Shown here one piece after another: positions 33,773 to 42,813 of a stretch of DNA of 64,000 nucleotides. The translations under genes were made by a program, and so were the position numbers. Source of the DNA: Prauserella salsuginis (GTDB lineage: Bacteria > Actinomycetota > Actinomycetes > Mycobacteriales > Pseudonocardiaceae); the NCBI RefSeq assembly GCF_024648885.1, contig NZ_JANBBF010000010.1, forward strand, positions 124,001 to 188,000, in the 5' to 3' direction. The notes beneath the pieces were generated by a model. The model was not told where the DNA came from and searched no databases. It saw only the letters and a list, made by a program, of their open reading frames with translations. The first letter of the stretch is position 1; every line of letters begins with the position of its first letter.

Positions 33773-35127
33773 TCGTGGATCTGCTCTGGGCTCTCGGGAT
33801 GGGCCTGACGGGCGCTGTGGTGTTCGGCGCCATCGGCCTCGTTTCGGGTACCGACGAGACCGCGACGCTCGGGCCGTTGACGTTGATCGTCGTGCTTGCC
33901 GGAGTTCCGCCCGTCGGGGTGTTCACGTTCTTCATCGCCGCGGCGGTGTCCAAGCACATGACACACGCGATTCCGACCACGCTGCTCGGAATTCCGGGTG
34001 ACACCATGGCGGTGCCGCTCATGGAGGATGCGGACGGAATGCGGCGGCTCGGCGCACCGCACGTCGCGTTGCGCAAGGCGCTCGCGGGCGCGCTGCTGTC
34101 GGCTGTCATCGCCGTACCGGTCGCGGTGGGAATCGCAACCGCGTTGGCGCCCTTGTCCGAAACCGTGGAGGCTGTCGCACCGTGGCTGTTCGCGGCCGCC
34201 GCGATCTTCGTGGGCTATTTCTCGCCGGGCCGCTGGGCCAGCATCGTGGGAATCATTCCGTTCACCCTGGCCATCGCCGCGTTGCACGGATTCACCGAGC
34301 AACACCTCGGGGACTCGCTGAGCATATCGTTCTTCCTCGGTATCGCGATCGGCCCACTGTTGGCGGACCTGGTGAGGGCGACGTCCCGCACCGGGCGTGC
34401 GGGTATGGAGCGCAGCGGTGTCCGGGAGTTTCATCTCGCGCCGGACCTGTCGGACGGCAGGGGCCCCTTCCCCAACCCGTTTCGCGTGCTCACCCGACAG
34501 CAGATCGGCTACACCGCGGGTTCGGCCGTCGTCACCTCGTCCACATTCGTGTTCAGTCCGGTGGCGACGACCGTCATCGTGGGTGAAGCGGTGGGTGCAC
34601 GGCTGAAACATCCCTACCAACGTCTGAGCTCGCTGATGGCGGTCAAGAACGGCACGACGGAGTCGACCTATCTGGCTGAGACGATCATTCCGCTGGTGGC
34701 GTTCGGCCTGCCGTTGAGTCCCGTCGCCGCCGGCCCCGCCGCCGCGTTGTTCAACGCCCCGCCGGTCTACTCGGTGGATTCGGGACAGAATCTGCACTCG
34801 ATGCTGTCGTCGTGGCAGTTCCTGTTCTTCGGGTTGCTGGGGGTGCTCGTCGCGGCCGTGGTCGTCTATCCCGTCGCGATGAAGTATGCGCGTGTGGCCA
34901 GCGCATGGGTGATCACGCGCGTCAGCCACGAAGCGCTCATCGCCGCGTTCGCCGGGTTGATCGTCGTCGTGTCCTGGTACGAAGGCGGAGCGCTGGGACT
35001 GTTCACGTCGCTGACCGTCGGGTTGCTGGGCGGTCTGTGCAACCGGGCCTTCGGTATGAACGCGGGCGTGCAGTTCATGTGTTTCTACACCGCGACGATG
35101 TTCGTCCCGATCCTGTTGGCGGCATGA
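33769..35127 (+). CDS. tctA: TctA-family tripartite tricarboxylate transporter permease
   Basis: A 452-residue membrane permease with about eleven helices. TctA landmarks include LVSGTDETATLGPLTLIV near the N-terminus, IPTTLLGIPGDTMAVPLME around residue 65, FSPGRWASIVGIIPFTLAIA and a later AVKNGTTESTYLAETIIPL. TctABC systems import carboxylates with the help of a periplasmic TctC receptor; no tctC gene is seen here. It is coupled to the small TctB-like gene and follows HMG-CoA reductase, so mevalonate or a related hydroxy acid is a sensible substrate guess. It is the last gene before the tRNA-fragment boundary. Confidence 0.88.
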   Translation: MIVDLLWALGMGLTGAVVFGAIGLVSGTDETATLGPLTLIVVLAGVPPVGVFTFFIAAAVSKHMTHAIPTTLLGIPGDTMAVPLMEDADGMRRLGAPHVALRKALAGALLSAVIAVPVAVGIATALAPLSETVEAVAPWLFAAAAIFVGYFSPGRWASIVGIIPFTLAIAALHGFTEQHLGDSLSISFFLGIAIGPLLADLVRATSRTGRAGMERSGVREFHLAPDLSDGRGPFPNPFRVLTRQQIGYTAGSAVVTSSTFVFSPVATTVIVGEAVGARLKHPYQRLSSLMAVKNGTTESTYLAETIIPLVAFGLPLSPVAAGPAAALFNAPPVYSVDSGQNLHSMLSSWQFLFFGLLGVLVAAVVVYPVAMKYARVASAWVITRVSHEALIAAFAGLIVVVSWYEGGALGLFTSLTVGLLGGLCNRAFGMNAGVQFMCFYTATMFVPILLAA

Positions 35128-35316
35128 GCGACCGCCGACGGCACTGGTGGACCGCCGGTTGTCGCCCGTGGGACGACCAGCACTTGGCTTCGCCGGCATC
35201 CGCACGGATCCCGCGGGTCGGCGTCCGGAGGCAGGCCGTGCGGGCCGTCGACCCGCGGCGGTACAACGGCACCATGGCCGTCGTGACGAGCCGACAACCC
35301 GGCTGAACTGGGATTT

Positions 35317-35361
35317 TGGTGGGCCGCCCGGGGCTCGAACCCGGAACCCGAGGATTAAAAG
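35317..35361 (-). pseudogene. 3' fragment of a tRNA-Lys(UUU) gene (probable att remnant)
   Basis: On the minus strand this runs from the anticodon loop CTTTTAA through a 3' anticodon strand, variable loop GGGTT, a perfect T arm (CCGGG, TTCGAGC, CCCGG), the acceptor strand GCGGCCC and ACCA. The expected 5' anticodon strand is missing: the bases before the loop (GCGGG) do not pair with TCCTC. No D arm is present. A tRNA 3' half of 45 bases is the usual duplicated core left at the far end of an integrated element. It marks the left border of the biosynthetic region. Confidence 0.8.
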
Positions 35362-35381
35362 CCCGCGGGTTCGAACGCGGT

Positions 35382-35441
35382 GATCTTGAAACAGGCTTCG
35401 ATTGCAGTGCTTCTACCTGCACTTTTGGCAGTATCAAGATC
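35382..35441. repeat. Nested inverted repeats beside the tRNA fragment
   Basis: GATCTTGA (35382-35389) and its complement TCAAGATC (35434-35441) enclose a second small hairpin AGTGC/GCACT. The stretch is clearly richer in A+T than the surroundings. It could be an integrase arm-binding region or a terminator; no integrase gene remains in view. Confidence 0.4.
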
Positions 35442-35677
35442 ATATTTGCGATGGCTAACGACTAGTCTGGCCTCCGTTATGTCTCCGTTCTTCCTGCAGC
35501 GCTCAGGTGGGCCTCGAGATGATCCGACCTGGGGTTTTGTCTCGCTAACGCACGGATTCGAGGGCTGGCATCATCGTAAGCCGAGCGAGGGGGCGCTGGG
35601 GCGAAGGACGTCCGTCCGATGGACCTGCGGCAGGCCCTCCCTCGGGCTTCCTGTCCGCGTGGGTGGACCGCGCCTTG

Positions 35678-36925
35678 TCATGGCGCAATCTCGCCCTTCT
35701 TCACATCGGGATTCCGGCGTTGGCCCAGTAGAAAGACGACCGGGACTATCGCAAACACAAGGGCAGCGACGACGGTGTTGGGCACAAAGGAGGGCGACCA
35801 GCCAAACAGCGGCGCGGCGACGGCGGCCGCTGATGCTGCCGCCACTTGGTAGCCGGCATTGAGTGCAGTGTTGACTCCGCTGAGCCGGTCGTCACCTGCC
35901 GCAAGATTAGCCCGCCCGCGCAGCAGCGGGAAGGCCAGCGCCTGAGCAAAGGTCAACGATGCGTACAGCATGGCCTGGGCGATGAGGGAATCCGCGAGCA
36001 GCGGCAGCGCGAGCACAAGCGGCACCGGCACCGCCAGCAATGCGGCGAGCCACGGGTTCGGCAGCTTCGCTACGACGCCGGTGAGCGATGCACCCACGAC
36101 TGCGACGACGCCGGCCGCGACGAAGACGAGGGTCACGGTGTTGACGTCACGGGTTGCGCCGGTGGTGTCCGTCAGTACCCAACTGGGGTAGAAGGAGATG
36201 ACGGTGAACAATGCGAAGGTGAACAGCCAGAACGCCATAACCGGCTCGCGAATTCCGGGCCTGGCGGCGTGCAGCAGTACTCGCAGCCCGCGGTTCGCCC
36301 GGCCGTTCGTGTGCCGGGGTGCCGCAGGGAACGCGAACAGCACCGCCACCGCGACTGCCGCGGCGAGGAGCGCAAGTGCCGCGAAGCTCCACCGCCATGA
36401 TAGATGCCCGGCGACGAACAGTGCGCCGGGCACGGTAACCAGCTGCGCCAGTGAGCCACCGGCTACCACCTGACCGGTGACTGCCATGCGTCGCTCCTGT
36501 GGCACGTAATCAGCAATGCATGGAAACACCGCCACGCCGATGAGGGGCATGAACAAGCCGGTGGCGACCCGCAGCCCGATCGCGAGCACACCTGAGTCGA
36601 CCATTGCAGTGCCGAGCAACAGCAGCGCGACGACCGAGCTGCCGATGACGACCGAGCGCCGCCGTCCGATCACGTCGACGAACGGCCCGAAGATCAGGTT
36701 ACCCGCGAAGCTCGCCAGTGGCAGTGCGGCGACGACCGCCCCACGTTGCCACTCGGACATGAACATCTCGTCGGCCATGAACACGACCAGCGGCGGCACC
36801 AGCGCGATGTTCGCGGCGACGATGAACCACGCCGCGCCGAGTAGTACTGCAACCAGCCACCCGGGGACGGGACGGCGCTCGGCCAGTGTGCGAAAACGGT
36901 TGTCGACATCAGCCGAAGTCGTCAC
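35678..36925 (-). CDS. Major facilitator superfamily transporter
   Basis: A 415-residue MFS protein with twelve hydrophobic helices. The loop 2-3 signature appears as GPFVDVIGRRRSVVIGSS, and VASGLF-type small-residue helices follow. The GTG start overlaps the ATP-grasp stop (GTGA), so it is made with the biosynthetic enzymes. It is probably the export or self-protection pump for the cluster product. It is the last gene of the leftward operon. Substrate is not predictable from sequence. Confidence 0.9.
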   Translation of the reverse strand: MTTSADVDNRFRTLAERRPVPGWLVAVLLGAAWFIVAANIALVPPLVVFMADEMFMSEWQRGAVVAALPLASFAGNLIFGPFVDVIGRRRSVVIGSSVVALLLLGTAMVDSGVLAIGLRVATGLFMPLIGVAVFPCIADYVPQERRMAVTGQVVAGGSLAQLVTVPGALFVAGHLSWRWSFAALALLAAAVAVAVLFAFPAAPRHTNGRANRGLRVLLHAARPGIREPVMAFWLFTFALFTVISFYPSWVLTDTTGATRDVNTVTLVFVAAGVVAVVGASLTGVVAKLPNPWLAALLAVPVPLVLALPLLADSLIAQAMLYASLTFAQALAFPLLRGRANLAAGDDRLSGVNTALNAGYQVAAASAAAVAAPLFGWSPSFVPNTVVAALVFAIVPVVFLLGQRRNPDVKKGEIAP

Positions 36926-38226
36926 GCCACCGGCTCCGCCTGGTGTGGCCAGTTGATCATCTCGATATCCGTGCGATCGCCCAGCTCCCGCACCGTCGAG
37001 ACGCACGTCGTGACGACCTCTTCCCGGCTGTTCCCGACACCGAGCACGTGGCCCAGGTAGTGCAGATTGCTCTCGGCCCTCCGCACGTCCTGGCCGGGAC
37101 GGGAGCGCAGCACCCAGTCACGGATATTCTCGTTATCGCGTAGGAACGACAGGTCCGCGTCCACGCGGTGCACCGCGTTACGGACAGGCGCGAGCACGTG
37201 GGCGCCTCCGTGTCGCATAGGTTGAATCGATGGTTCCGGAACTGGCAGTCCCAAGTGGACGGCGATCAACGCCTCGTGCACGTCGACGCCCCAGCACTCC
37301 TTTATGAGCAACGGGTTCGGACCACCCACGATTCGCGGATTCGGGTCGATGAGGCACGGGCCAGTGTCAGTCATGATCACCTCCATATGGAACAATCCGA
37401 GGTCAAGTTCGAGTGCCCGCGCCGCGGCAGCCGTGTACTCTCGCACCTCCCGATCGCGTTCGATGGACAGAGCGGCGGGCACGATCGAGCCCAGCTCCAT
37501 CGTGCGATCGTGCTGGTACTGCTGGCGTTCCAGCACGGCCAGTGGCACGTGGACTCCGCGGCCAGCTGCGATCTCGACCGACATCAGCGCGCCTTCGAGA
37601 TAGGTCTCAACGATGAGATCGGTGCCGAACGCCGCACGCTGTGCCGGGGTCATCCAAGCTACCGAGTTGCTGATCTTGCTCTGCGCGACTGCGATGTCGG
37701 CGTGCTCTCGAACGATGCTCGCACCAATACTCGCACTACCTGCCGCGGGCTTGACGACAGCGGGCAGTCCGACCTTGTCCAATGCCGCCGGAATGCCCTC
37801 CGGTGCATCTACGACGGCGTACTCAACGGTACGTAGTCCGGCTTCGGCTAGGCAGTCGCGAGCCAGCGCCTTATTGCGTGCGTTCTCAACCCCGGCAGGG
37901 CTCGTGAACGGAATGTCCAGCGACCTGGCGGCGGGGGCGAGGCTCTGCACAACCTCATCGTGCATGCCGATCACCGCATCGACCGGGTGTTTCTGGTCGA
38001 TCTGTGCCAGCACCGCGTGCACCGCGTGCACCGCGTGCTCGTCCCCTGAGCTTGTGAGCGGTACCACCCGGTCGACCGCCTGCCGCATCGTGTCGAACTC
38101 GGCGCCCTGGTACGCGGACGCATAGCTCTCGGACGCCACGAAGGTCACGTCGTGGCCGAGCCGCGTCGCTGTGAGCACGGCACGGAACCCGTACGGACGG
38201 CTATCAACGAAGACAACGTGCGCCAT
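36922..38226 (-). CDS. ATP-grasp carboxylate-amine ligase
   Basis: A 434-residue ATP-grasp enzyme. The N-terminal preATP domain has VVFVDSRPYGFRAVLTATRL, followed by GMHDEVVQSLAPAARSLDIP. The ATP-binding lobes show PAVVKPAAGSASIGASIV with its catalytic Lys, ELDLGLFHMEVIMTDTGPCL and the metal-binding IDPNPRIVGGPNP. The family activates a carboxylate as acyl phosphate and joins it to an amine (peptide or amide bond). AAGGAAA precedes the ATG. Within a diaminopropionate cluster that lacks any NRPS, it is the probable bond-forming enzyme, either dipeptide ligation or ring closure. Confidence 0.9.
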   Translation of the reverse strand: MAHVVFVDSRPYGFRAVLTATRLGHDVTFVASESYASAYQGAEFDTMRQAVDRVVPLTSSGDEHAVHAVHAVLAQIDQKHPVDAVIGMHDEVVQSLAPAARSLDIPFTSPAGVENARNKALARDCLAEAGLRTVEYAVVDAPEGIPAALDKVGLPAVVKPAAGSASIGASIVREHADIAVAQSKISNSVAWMTPAQRAAFGTDLIVETYLEGALMSVEIAAGRGVHVPLAVLERQQYQHDRTMELGSIVPAALSIERDREVREYTAAAARALELDLGLFHMEVIMTDTGPCLIDPNPRIVGGPNPLLIKECWGVDVHEALIAVHLGLPVPEPSIQPMRHGGAHVLAPVRNAVHRVDADLSFLRDNENIRDWVLRSRPGQDVRRAESNLHYLGHVLGVGNSREEVVTTCVSTVRELGDRTDIEMINWPHQAEPVA

Positions 38227-38401
38227 GTATTTCCTTTCCTTTACGTGACCGCTCGGCCCACGCGGCTACGTATCTAGTAATCGAATCAGGGACCGTGGGA
38301 CGATGGATAAGTACAGTTGCACCCGGCACTCCGTGCATCTGCCCGCGCCCAGCCTGCTGCACGTCAACACCGGGCACAACTTCGCCTAAGTCGTTGAGCA
38401 C
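38204..38401 (-). CDS. Possible short or degenerate gene upstream of the ATP-grasp ligase
   Basis: A frame of 65 codons can start with GTG and ends 23 bases inside the ATP-grasp gene. The same frame is open further upstream to a stop near 38473, about 90 codons in all, and reads like a real protein in places (DRIAVLNDLGEVVPGVDV, TVPDSITRYVAAWAERS). A separate GTG overlapping the cysC stop opens a different frame that stops after 27 codons. It may therefore be a small unknown protein or a remnant broken by a frameshift. No family is recognised. Confidence 0.3.
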   Translation of the reverse strand: MLNDLGEVVPGVDVQQAGRGQMHGVPGATVLIHRPTVPDSITRYVAAWAERSRKGKEIHGARCLR

Positions 38402-38483
38402 CGCTATACGGTCCGCCCCCAGTAAGCCGAGTTGGTCGGTGGCGGGGACGGGTGTGATCGCCGCGTGTCACAAGCGAAACGGA

Positions 38484-39095
38484 TCACCGCAGACCCCAGA
38501 CCTTCATCGCCGCCAGAACGCGGTCTACGGAACCCTCTACGGTTTCCTCCTGCGTGTGCAGCCGCAGGTCGGGGTTGCTCGGCGTCTCGTAGGGATCGTC
38601 TACTCCGGTCAGGCCGGTAATCTCACCGGTGCGCTGCTTGGCATACAGACCTTTGACGTCCCGCTCGGCGCAGACCTCCAGCGGTGTGGCTACGTGGACC
38701 TCGCGGTAGGATGTGCCCGCGCCAAGGTGCTGTTCCTTGATCACCGCCCGTGCATCGGCGTACGGCGCAATGACAGGAACCATGACCTTGACCCCGTTGC
38801 GCGCCAACAGCTGCGCTACCCAGCCGACGCGGTAGACGTTGATGGTCCGGTCTTCGCGGGAGAATCCGAGGCCGTTCGAGAGTTTGGCGCGGAACTCGTC
38901 GCCGTCCAGCACTTCGACGCGATGACCGACGGCGCGGAGTTCGCTGGCTACCATGCGGGCGATCGTGGTCTTGCCCGAGCTCGGTAGACCGGTCAGCCAT
39001 ACCGTCGCGCCGTGTTCCTGTCCGGGTGTGGTGCGGTACGCGTCGTGCTCGACCAGTGCCGTCTTTCTGTGTGGTGGTCCCATATCAGCGTTCAT
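38484..39095 (-). CDS. cysC: Adenylylsulfate (APS) kinase
   Basis: A 203-residue APS kinase, which phosphorylates adenylyl sulfate to PAPS, the sulfate donor for sulfotransferases. It has the P-loop WLTGLPSSGKTTIA near residue 33, the APS site VLDGDEFRAKLSNGLGFSRE, VMVPVIAPYADARAVIKEQH and EVCAERDVKGLYAKQRTGEI. It stands alone, without the sulfurylase genes cysDN usual for assimilation. Its neighbour 1.1 kb away is a sulfotransferase. This is a PAPS supply gene dedicated to product sulfation. A second ATG five codons in is possible. Confidence 0.95.
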   Translation of the reverse strand: MNADMGPPHRKTALVEHDAYRTTPGQEHGATVWLTGLPSSGKTTIARMVASELRAVGHRVEVLDGDEFRAKLSNGLGFSREDRTINVYRVGWVAQLLARNGVKVMVPVIAPYADARAVIKEQHLGAGTSYREVHVATPLEVCAERDVKGLYAKQRTGEITGLTGVDDPYETPSNPDLRLHTQEETVEGSVDRVLAAMKVWGLR

Positions 39096-39135
39096 AGTTA
39101 TCTACCCCAATAGCAGAGCGAAGCTGAAACAGTCA

Positions 39136-40128
39136 TCAGACGAACGTCTTCTGCAGCTCTTGACGACGCGTGCGTGCCATAGGCGACAGACAGCCCGGGA
39201 ACCGTTCCTCCACCCACGACCGGTCGTAGAGCGTGTCGAGGTACCGGTCACCGAGGTCGGGCGAGATAGCCACGGCGGTGACGTCGTCCGGAATGTCTTT
39301 CAGGTATCGTTCGGCCGCGCTCAGTACGGTGCCGGTCGACCCGCCGAACAGGAACCCGCGCTCCGCGAGCCGGTAGCACATCTGCACAGCTCCCCGTTCG
39401 TCCTGCATGATCACTTCGTCCACCATCGACTCGTCGACGAGTTCGGGACGCCTGCTGGCACCGAGGCCAGGCAGGAACCGGGGTCCTGGTGCGCTACCGA
39501 AGGTGACCGATCCGATGCTGTCGACCGCTATGACTTTCGCCTTATGTTCGTGGTCCCGCATGTAGCGCGCGCAGCCCATGAGCGTGCCTGTGGTGCCCGC
39601 GCCTATGAACACGTAGTCCACCGACGGAAATTGTCGGATCAGTGCAGGTGCGGTGTGGCGGTAGTGGGCCCGCCAGTTCTCGTCGTTCGCGTACTGGTTC
39701 AACCAGACGTAGTTCGGGCTGACCTCGCACAGCTCTTGCACGGCACGCATGCGGCTACCGAGATACCCGCCCGTCTCGTCGAGCTGGGTGACCACAACGA
39801 CCTCGCCGCCCATGCTCTCCACAAGGCGGTGGACGCCGGGGTTCGCCCGAGGATCGATAACGCAGACGAACCGGTATCCACGGCTTGCGGCGAGAATCGC
39901 CAGCGCAATGCCGAGGTTTCCCGACGAGGACTCGACGATCACGGAGTCTGGAGTGATGCGGCCGGAGCGTTCCGCCTCATCCAACATGGAGCGAGCGGCC
40001 TTCAGCTTCACCGATCCGGCGAAGTTGAAGTTCTCACACTTGAGATAGAGCTCGCGACCGAGGAACGGGCGCAGATTGACGTAGACGTCGTCGACGACGA
40101 GGTCTTCGGCGGCGGTCACGATGGGCAC
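39136..40128 (-). CDS. SbnA-like PLP enzyme, diaminopropionate pathway step 1
   Basis: A 330-residue fold-type II PLP protein of the cysteine-synthase family. The PLP Lys is in NFAGSVKLKAARSML, the phosphate loop in FIGAGTTGTLMGCARYM, and SSGNLGIALAILAASRGY is the usual helix. It most resembles SbnA, which joins O-phospho-L-serine and L-glutamate into N-(2-amino-2-carboxyethyl)-glutamate. The SbnB-like partner lies in the same cluster, which supports this over plain cysteine synthesis. AGGGGGAA precedes the GTG start. The gene stands between cysC and the sulfotransferase in one orientation. Confidence 0.88.
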   Translation of the reverse strand: MPIVTAAEDLVVDDVYVNLRPFLGRELYLKCENFNFAGSVKLKAARSMLDEAERSGRITPDSVIVESSSGNLGIALAILAASRGYRFVCVIDPRANPGVHRLVESMGGEVVVVTQLDETGGYLGSRMRAVQELCEVSPNYVWLNQYANDENWRAHYRHTAPALIRQFPSVDYVFIGAGTTGTLMGCARYMRDHEHKAKVIAVDSIGSVTFGSAPGPRFLPGLGASRRPELVDESMVDEVIMQDERGAVQMCYRLAERGFLFGGSTGTVLSAAERYLKDIPDDVTAVAISPDLGDRYLDTLYDRSWVEERFPGCLSPMARTRRQELQKTFV

Positions 40129-40164
40129 AACGATTCCCCCTGTTTACTGTGGTGACGGGCCACG

Positions 40165-40953
40165 TCATCCGTATGTGACTTCTTCGCTTGCCGCGTGCAC
40201 GAACTGGGGCGCGTTCCGCAGGCGTTCGTACTGCTCCGTTGCCCAGCGCACGTGGTCGCGGAGACCGTTGGTCTCTGGGAAGTCTTCTACTGGGATGGGT
40301 ACCTCTACGGGCATTTCGAGGCCCTTGCTGTTCAGCACCCTGGTAAAGAAGTGGTCGACGCCGCCGACTCGGTAGTTGCTCAACTGCAACTCGGGCTGCG
40401 GCTGCCACCTCAGTTGAGACTCGTCGAAGTACAGTCCCCACGCCGTGAACATCTGGTCGAACACTTGTGGAGGGTTCGACCGGAAGTCGTAGCTGTCCAT
40501 GACTATATGGGGGACGTCGTGCTGTTGGCATTGGTCTATTTGCTCGATCAGTGCGTTCCAGCCCGTTTCCGCCAGTGGGAAGTCGAGCGGCTGCTCCTGG
40601 AGCTGCCTAACCCGGCGGCGCGAGCTGATAGTCAACCGCGGGTCGCGCAGCAGGAACACAACTGGGTGCGCGGTCTTCGACAGCAACTGAGGTAGGTGTG
40701 GGCCAATTTGGAAGCTGATCTCTTTGACCAGCACGCCCTCGCCGACCTTGGCACCGACCACCGGCTGAAGGTCGACTGGGCTGTCGATAGCGGCTTCAGC
40801 CGCTGCGGCGTCGAGGCCCTTGAAATAGGTGGACTCATACGGTTCGTGCGAGTAATAGCGTATGGCGGGGTTGTTCCAGATGACACGGGACAGCGCGGTG
40901 GACGCGCTACGAGGAGGTCCGATCACCAAGTAGGTGTTTCGCGGATCAGCCAC
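40165..40953 (-). CDS. PAPS-dependent sulfotransferase (Stf0-like)
   Basis: A 262-residue sulfotransferase. The 5'-phosphosulfate loop is YLVIGPPRSASTALSRVIW near the N-terminus, and the 3'-phosphate-binding segment is LLRDPRLTISSRRRVRQ near the middle. GTG at 40953 is chosen because AAAGGA lies eight bases before it; an in-frame GTG five codons earlier is possible. The enzyme should move a sulfo group from PAPS to a hydroxyl or amine of the pathway intermediate. The APS kinase gene in the same operon supplies PAPS. Acceptor identity is unknown. Confidence 0.88.
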   Translation of the reverse strand: MADPRNTYLVIGPPRSASTALSRVIWNNPAIRYYSHEPYESTYFKGLDAAAAEAAIDSPVDLQPVVGAKVGEGVLVKEISFQIGPHLPQLLSKTAHPVVFLLRDPRLTISSRRRVRQLQEQPLDFPLAETGWNALIEQIDQCQQHDVPHIVMDSYDFRSNPPQVFDQMFTAWGLYFDESQLRWQPQPELQLSNYRVGGVDHFFTRVLNSKGLEMPVEVPIPVEDFPETNGLRDHVRWATEQYERLRNAPQFVHAASEEVTYG

Positions 40954-41034
40954 GGAAAATCCTTTCACAAGAGGTTGACTCTGCGGAATTAATCGAAGCG
41001 CAGGGCTTATGCGGCTCCTTTATTGCAGGTGATC

Positions 41035-42813
41035 TCAGATGAGAGTCAATTTGTTCAAGTGCGAACTACTAGTCGAGTTAGAAGTAGACAAGAACGACCG
41101 GACCGCGCGATCTGCGTCATTGGTTGCCCGCGATTTGGAACCGGGTGAGGTTACGTAGTGATTGTAATAGCTGGACCCCTCAGCCAGCGGTCCGAAAACG
41201 GCCAGAGTTGGTTGCGGATTTCCCTGCGCATCGATTGCGAACCCGTTCTCATCGACCTGTGCGCCGAGCTCCGTGCGACCTGCGATGACCGGGCGCAACC
41301 TGTCCGAGGTGTACAGGTGCTGCACCACCGGATTTGTCGAATAAGTGATCGTCGGTGAAGGGGAGAACCCGTACACCACGCGATTTAGCTCCGTCGTGCG
41401 GGGTTTCGTTAGAGCGGTGGACTCGAGCAGCCATCGTCCGTCCGACCAGGTGAGCCCGCATTTCGGGCCGAGGCCGGGTGAGAGCACACCGGCTCGAACC
41501 AAAGCGACGAGCTCCTCGTTGCGTTCGAGCTGAGGGCAGATGACATTACGGTTGATTTCGCTGGCGAATGGGCCGAAGAACTCCGCCAGCGACAGCTCGG
41601 TCATTCCCACCCCGTCCACTGCGTGGCGTAGCACTTCGCGTAGATCGCGAAGCGTCTCGAACGCGGCCTTGATTGGGCTGCGGTCCAGTCCTCGGCGCGC
41701 TTCAGTCAGGTCTTGCTCGACCTGATCGACGAACCAGACGCCGTAAGAATCTGCCGAATACAGGGCGGAGGCGGGGACCTCGGCAGTCCAGGTCGCGGTG
41801 ACTTGGGCCGTGAGTCGGGCCGCTACAACAGGGTCAGGTTCCATCACGCTGATCCGGTGCCGCATCTCGGCGTTCACCAGCGGGAGTACGTCGCGGTGGA
41901 AATCCAGCCTGCCGTCCGCCGTACGCGCCCTGGCCTCCTGTAGCGCGGATAGGGTTAGGTGCTGCGGGGCCATGGGCTCTGACCGGTAGGGACGTGGTCG
42001 TGCGCGGGCCGGCAGACCTCTGCGCGTGATGAGCACGATCTTCGGCTCGTCGCCGCTCGCTACGTATCTCAGCTGTCCAGCAGCCTCGTAGCGGCCGCCG
42101 CGACCGACCGTGAGTTCGGCGATCACGTCCATAGCCGTCAACCCGCTACCGAGCACGCCGATTGTCTCGCCCGCGCCGATGTGGGCTAGTGCACCAGGCA
42201 TCGGGTACGGGTTGCCGATCACGGCGGTACCGGGAACTTCCTGACCCAGGAGCCGTGGAACCGGCGTGCCAGTGTGGCCGACGCACAGAACCACGCCGTC
42301 CACTTTCACGGACGTGCCGTTGTCGAGCGCAACCTCTTCGCGCCCGTCTATCAGCCGACGCACCTCGAACGCCGCGCTATTGTGCAGGCGGATGTCCAGC
42401 CAGGGCGGGGCGACGTCGAGCAGCTGTCCGAACGCCCACCGCAGGTACTCTCCGAGCAGACGGCGCGGCAAGTGGTCGATGGGCTCGACCCTGCGGACCT
42501 CGCCGGTGTTTGACGTAACTCGAACACCACGCCGTAACGACCACTCGTAGAGCGACGGCCCGCGGACGCCACCATCCTCAACCATAACGTCATCCACGAA
42601 GGTGGTCAGCTGCGAGGCGATCGTGTTTAGTAGCAGGTGGTCCGACTGAGCGCCGTGGATGCCGCCGCCCGCCGCCTCGGGATCGATTATGTGGAGCACG
42701 ATCGGTCGCTGCTGCAGATCACGACTCACGTGGAACACAAACCGTTCGAGGACGTTCATTCCGCGGGGGCCACAACCGATTAGCGCGTAAGCGGCGGCGT
42801 ACCGATTGTTCAC
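41035..42813 (-). CDS. FAD/NAD(P)-binding protein (FAD-NAD(P)-binding family, PF13454 type)
   Basis: A 592-residue flavoprotein. The N-terminal dinucleotide site is YALIGCGPRGMNVLERFV. A second site, ETIGVLGSGLTAMDVIAEL near residue 218, follows a central VDGVVLCVGHTGTPVP strand, so two nucleotides are bound, as in N-hydroxylating or Baeyer-Villiger monooxygenase-like folds. The end is a hydrophilic Ser/Asn-rich tail. Its GTG overlaps the SbnB-like stop (GTGA). A redox step on the diaminopropionate-derived intermediate is likely; whether it is N-oxidation or a dehydrogenation cannot be told from sequence. Confidence 0.8.
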   Translation of the reverse strand: MNNRYAAAYALIGCGPRGMNVLERFVFHVSRDLQQRPIVLHIIDPEAAGGGIHGAQSDHLLLNTIASQLTTFVDDVMVEDGGVRGPSLYEWSLRRGVRVTSNTGEVRRVEPIDHLPRRLLGEYLRWAFGQLLDVAPPWLDIRLHNSAAFEVRRLIDGREEVALDNGTSVKVDGVVLCVGHTGTPVPRLLGQEVPGTAVIGNPYPMPGALAHIGAGETIGVLGSGLTAMDVIAELTVGRGGRYEAAGQLRYVASGDEPKIVLITRRGLPARARPRPYRSEPMAPQHLTLSALQEARARTADGRLDFHRDVLPLVNAEMRHRISVMEPDPVVAARLTAQVTATWTAEVPASALYSADSYGVWFVDQVEQDLTEARRGLDRSPIKAAFETLRDLREVLRHAVDGVGMTELSLAEFFGPFASEINRNVICPQLERNEELVALVRAGVLSPGLGPKCGLTWSDGRWLLESTALTKPRTTELNRVVYGFSPSPTITYSTNPVVQHLYTSDRLRPVIAGRTELGAQVDENGFAIDAQGNPQPTLAVFGPLAEGSSYYNHYVTSPGSKSRATNDADRAVRSFLSTSNSTSSSHLNKLTLI

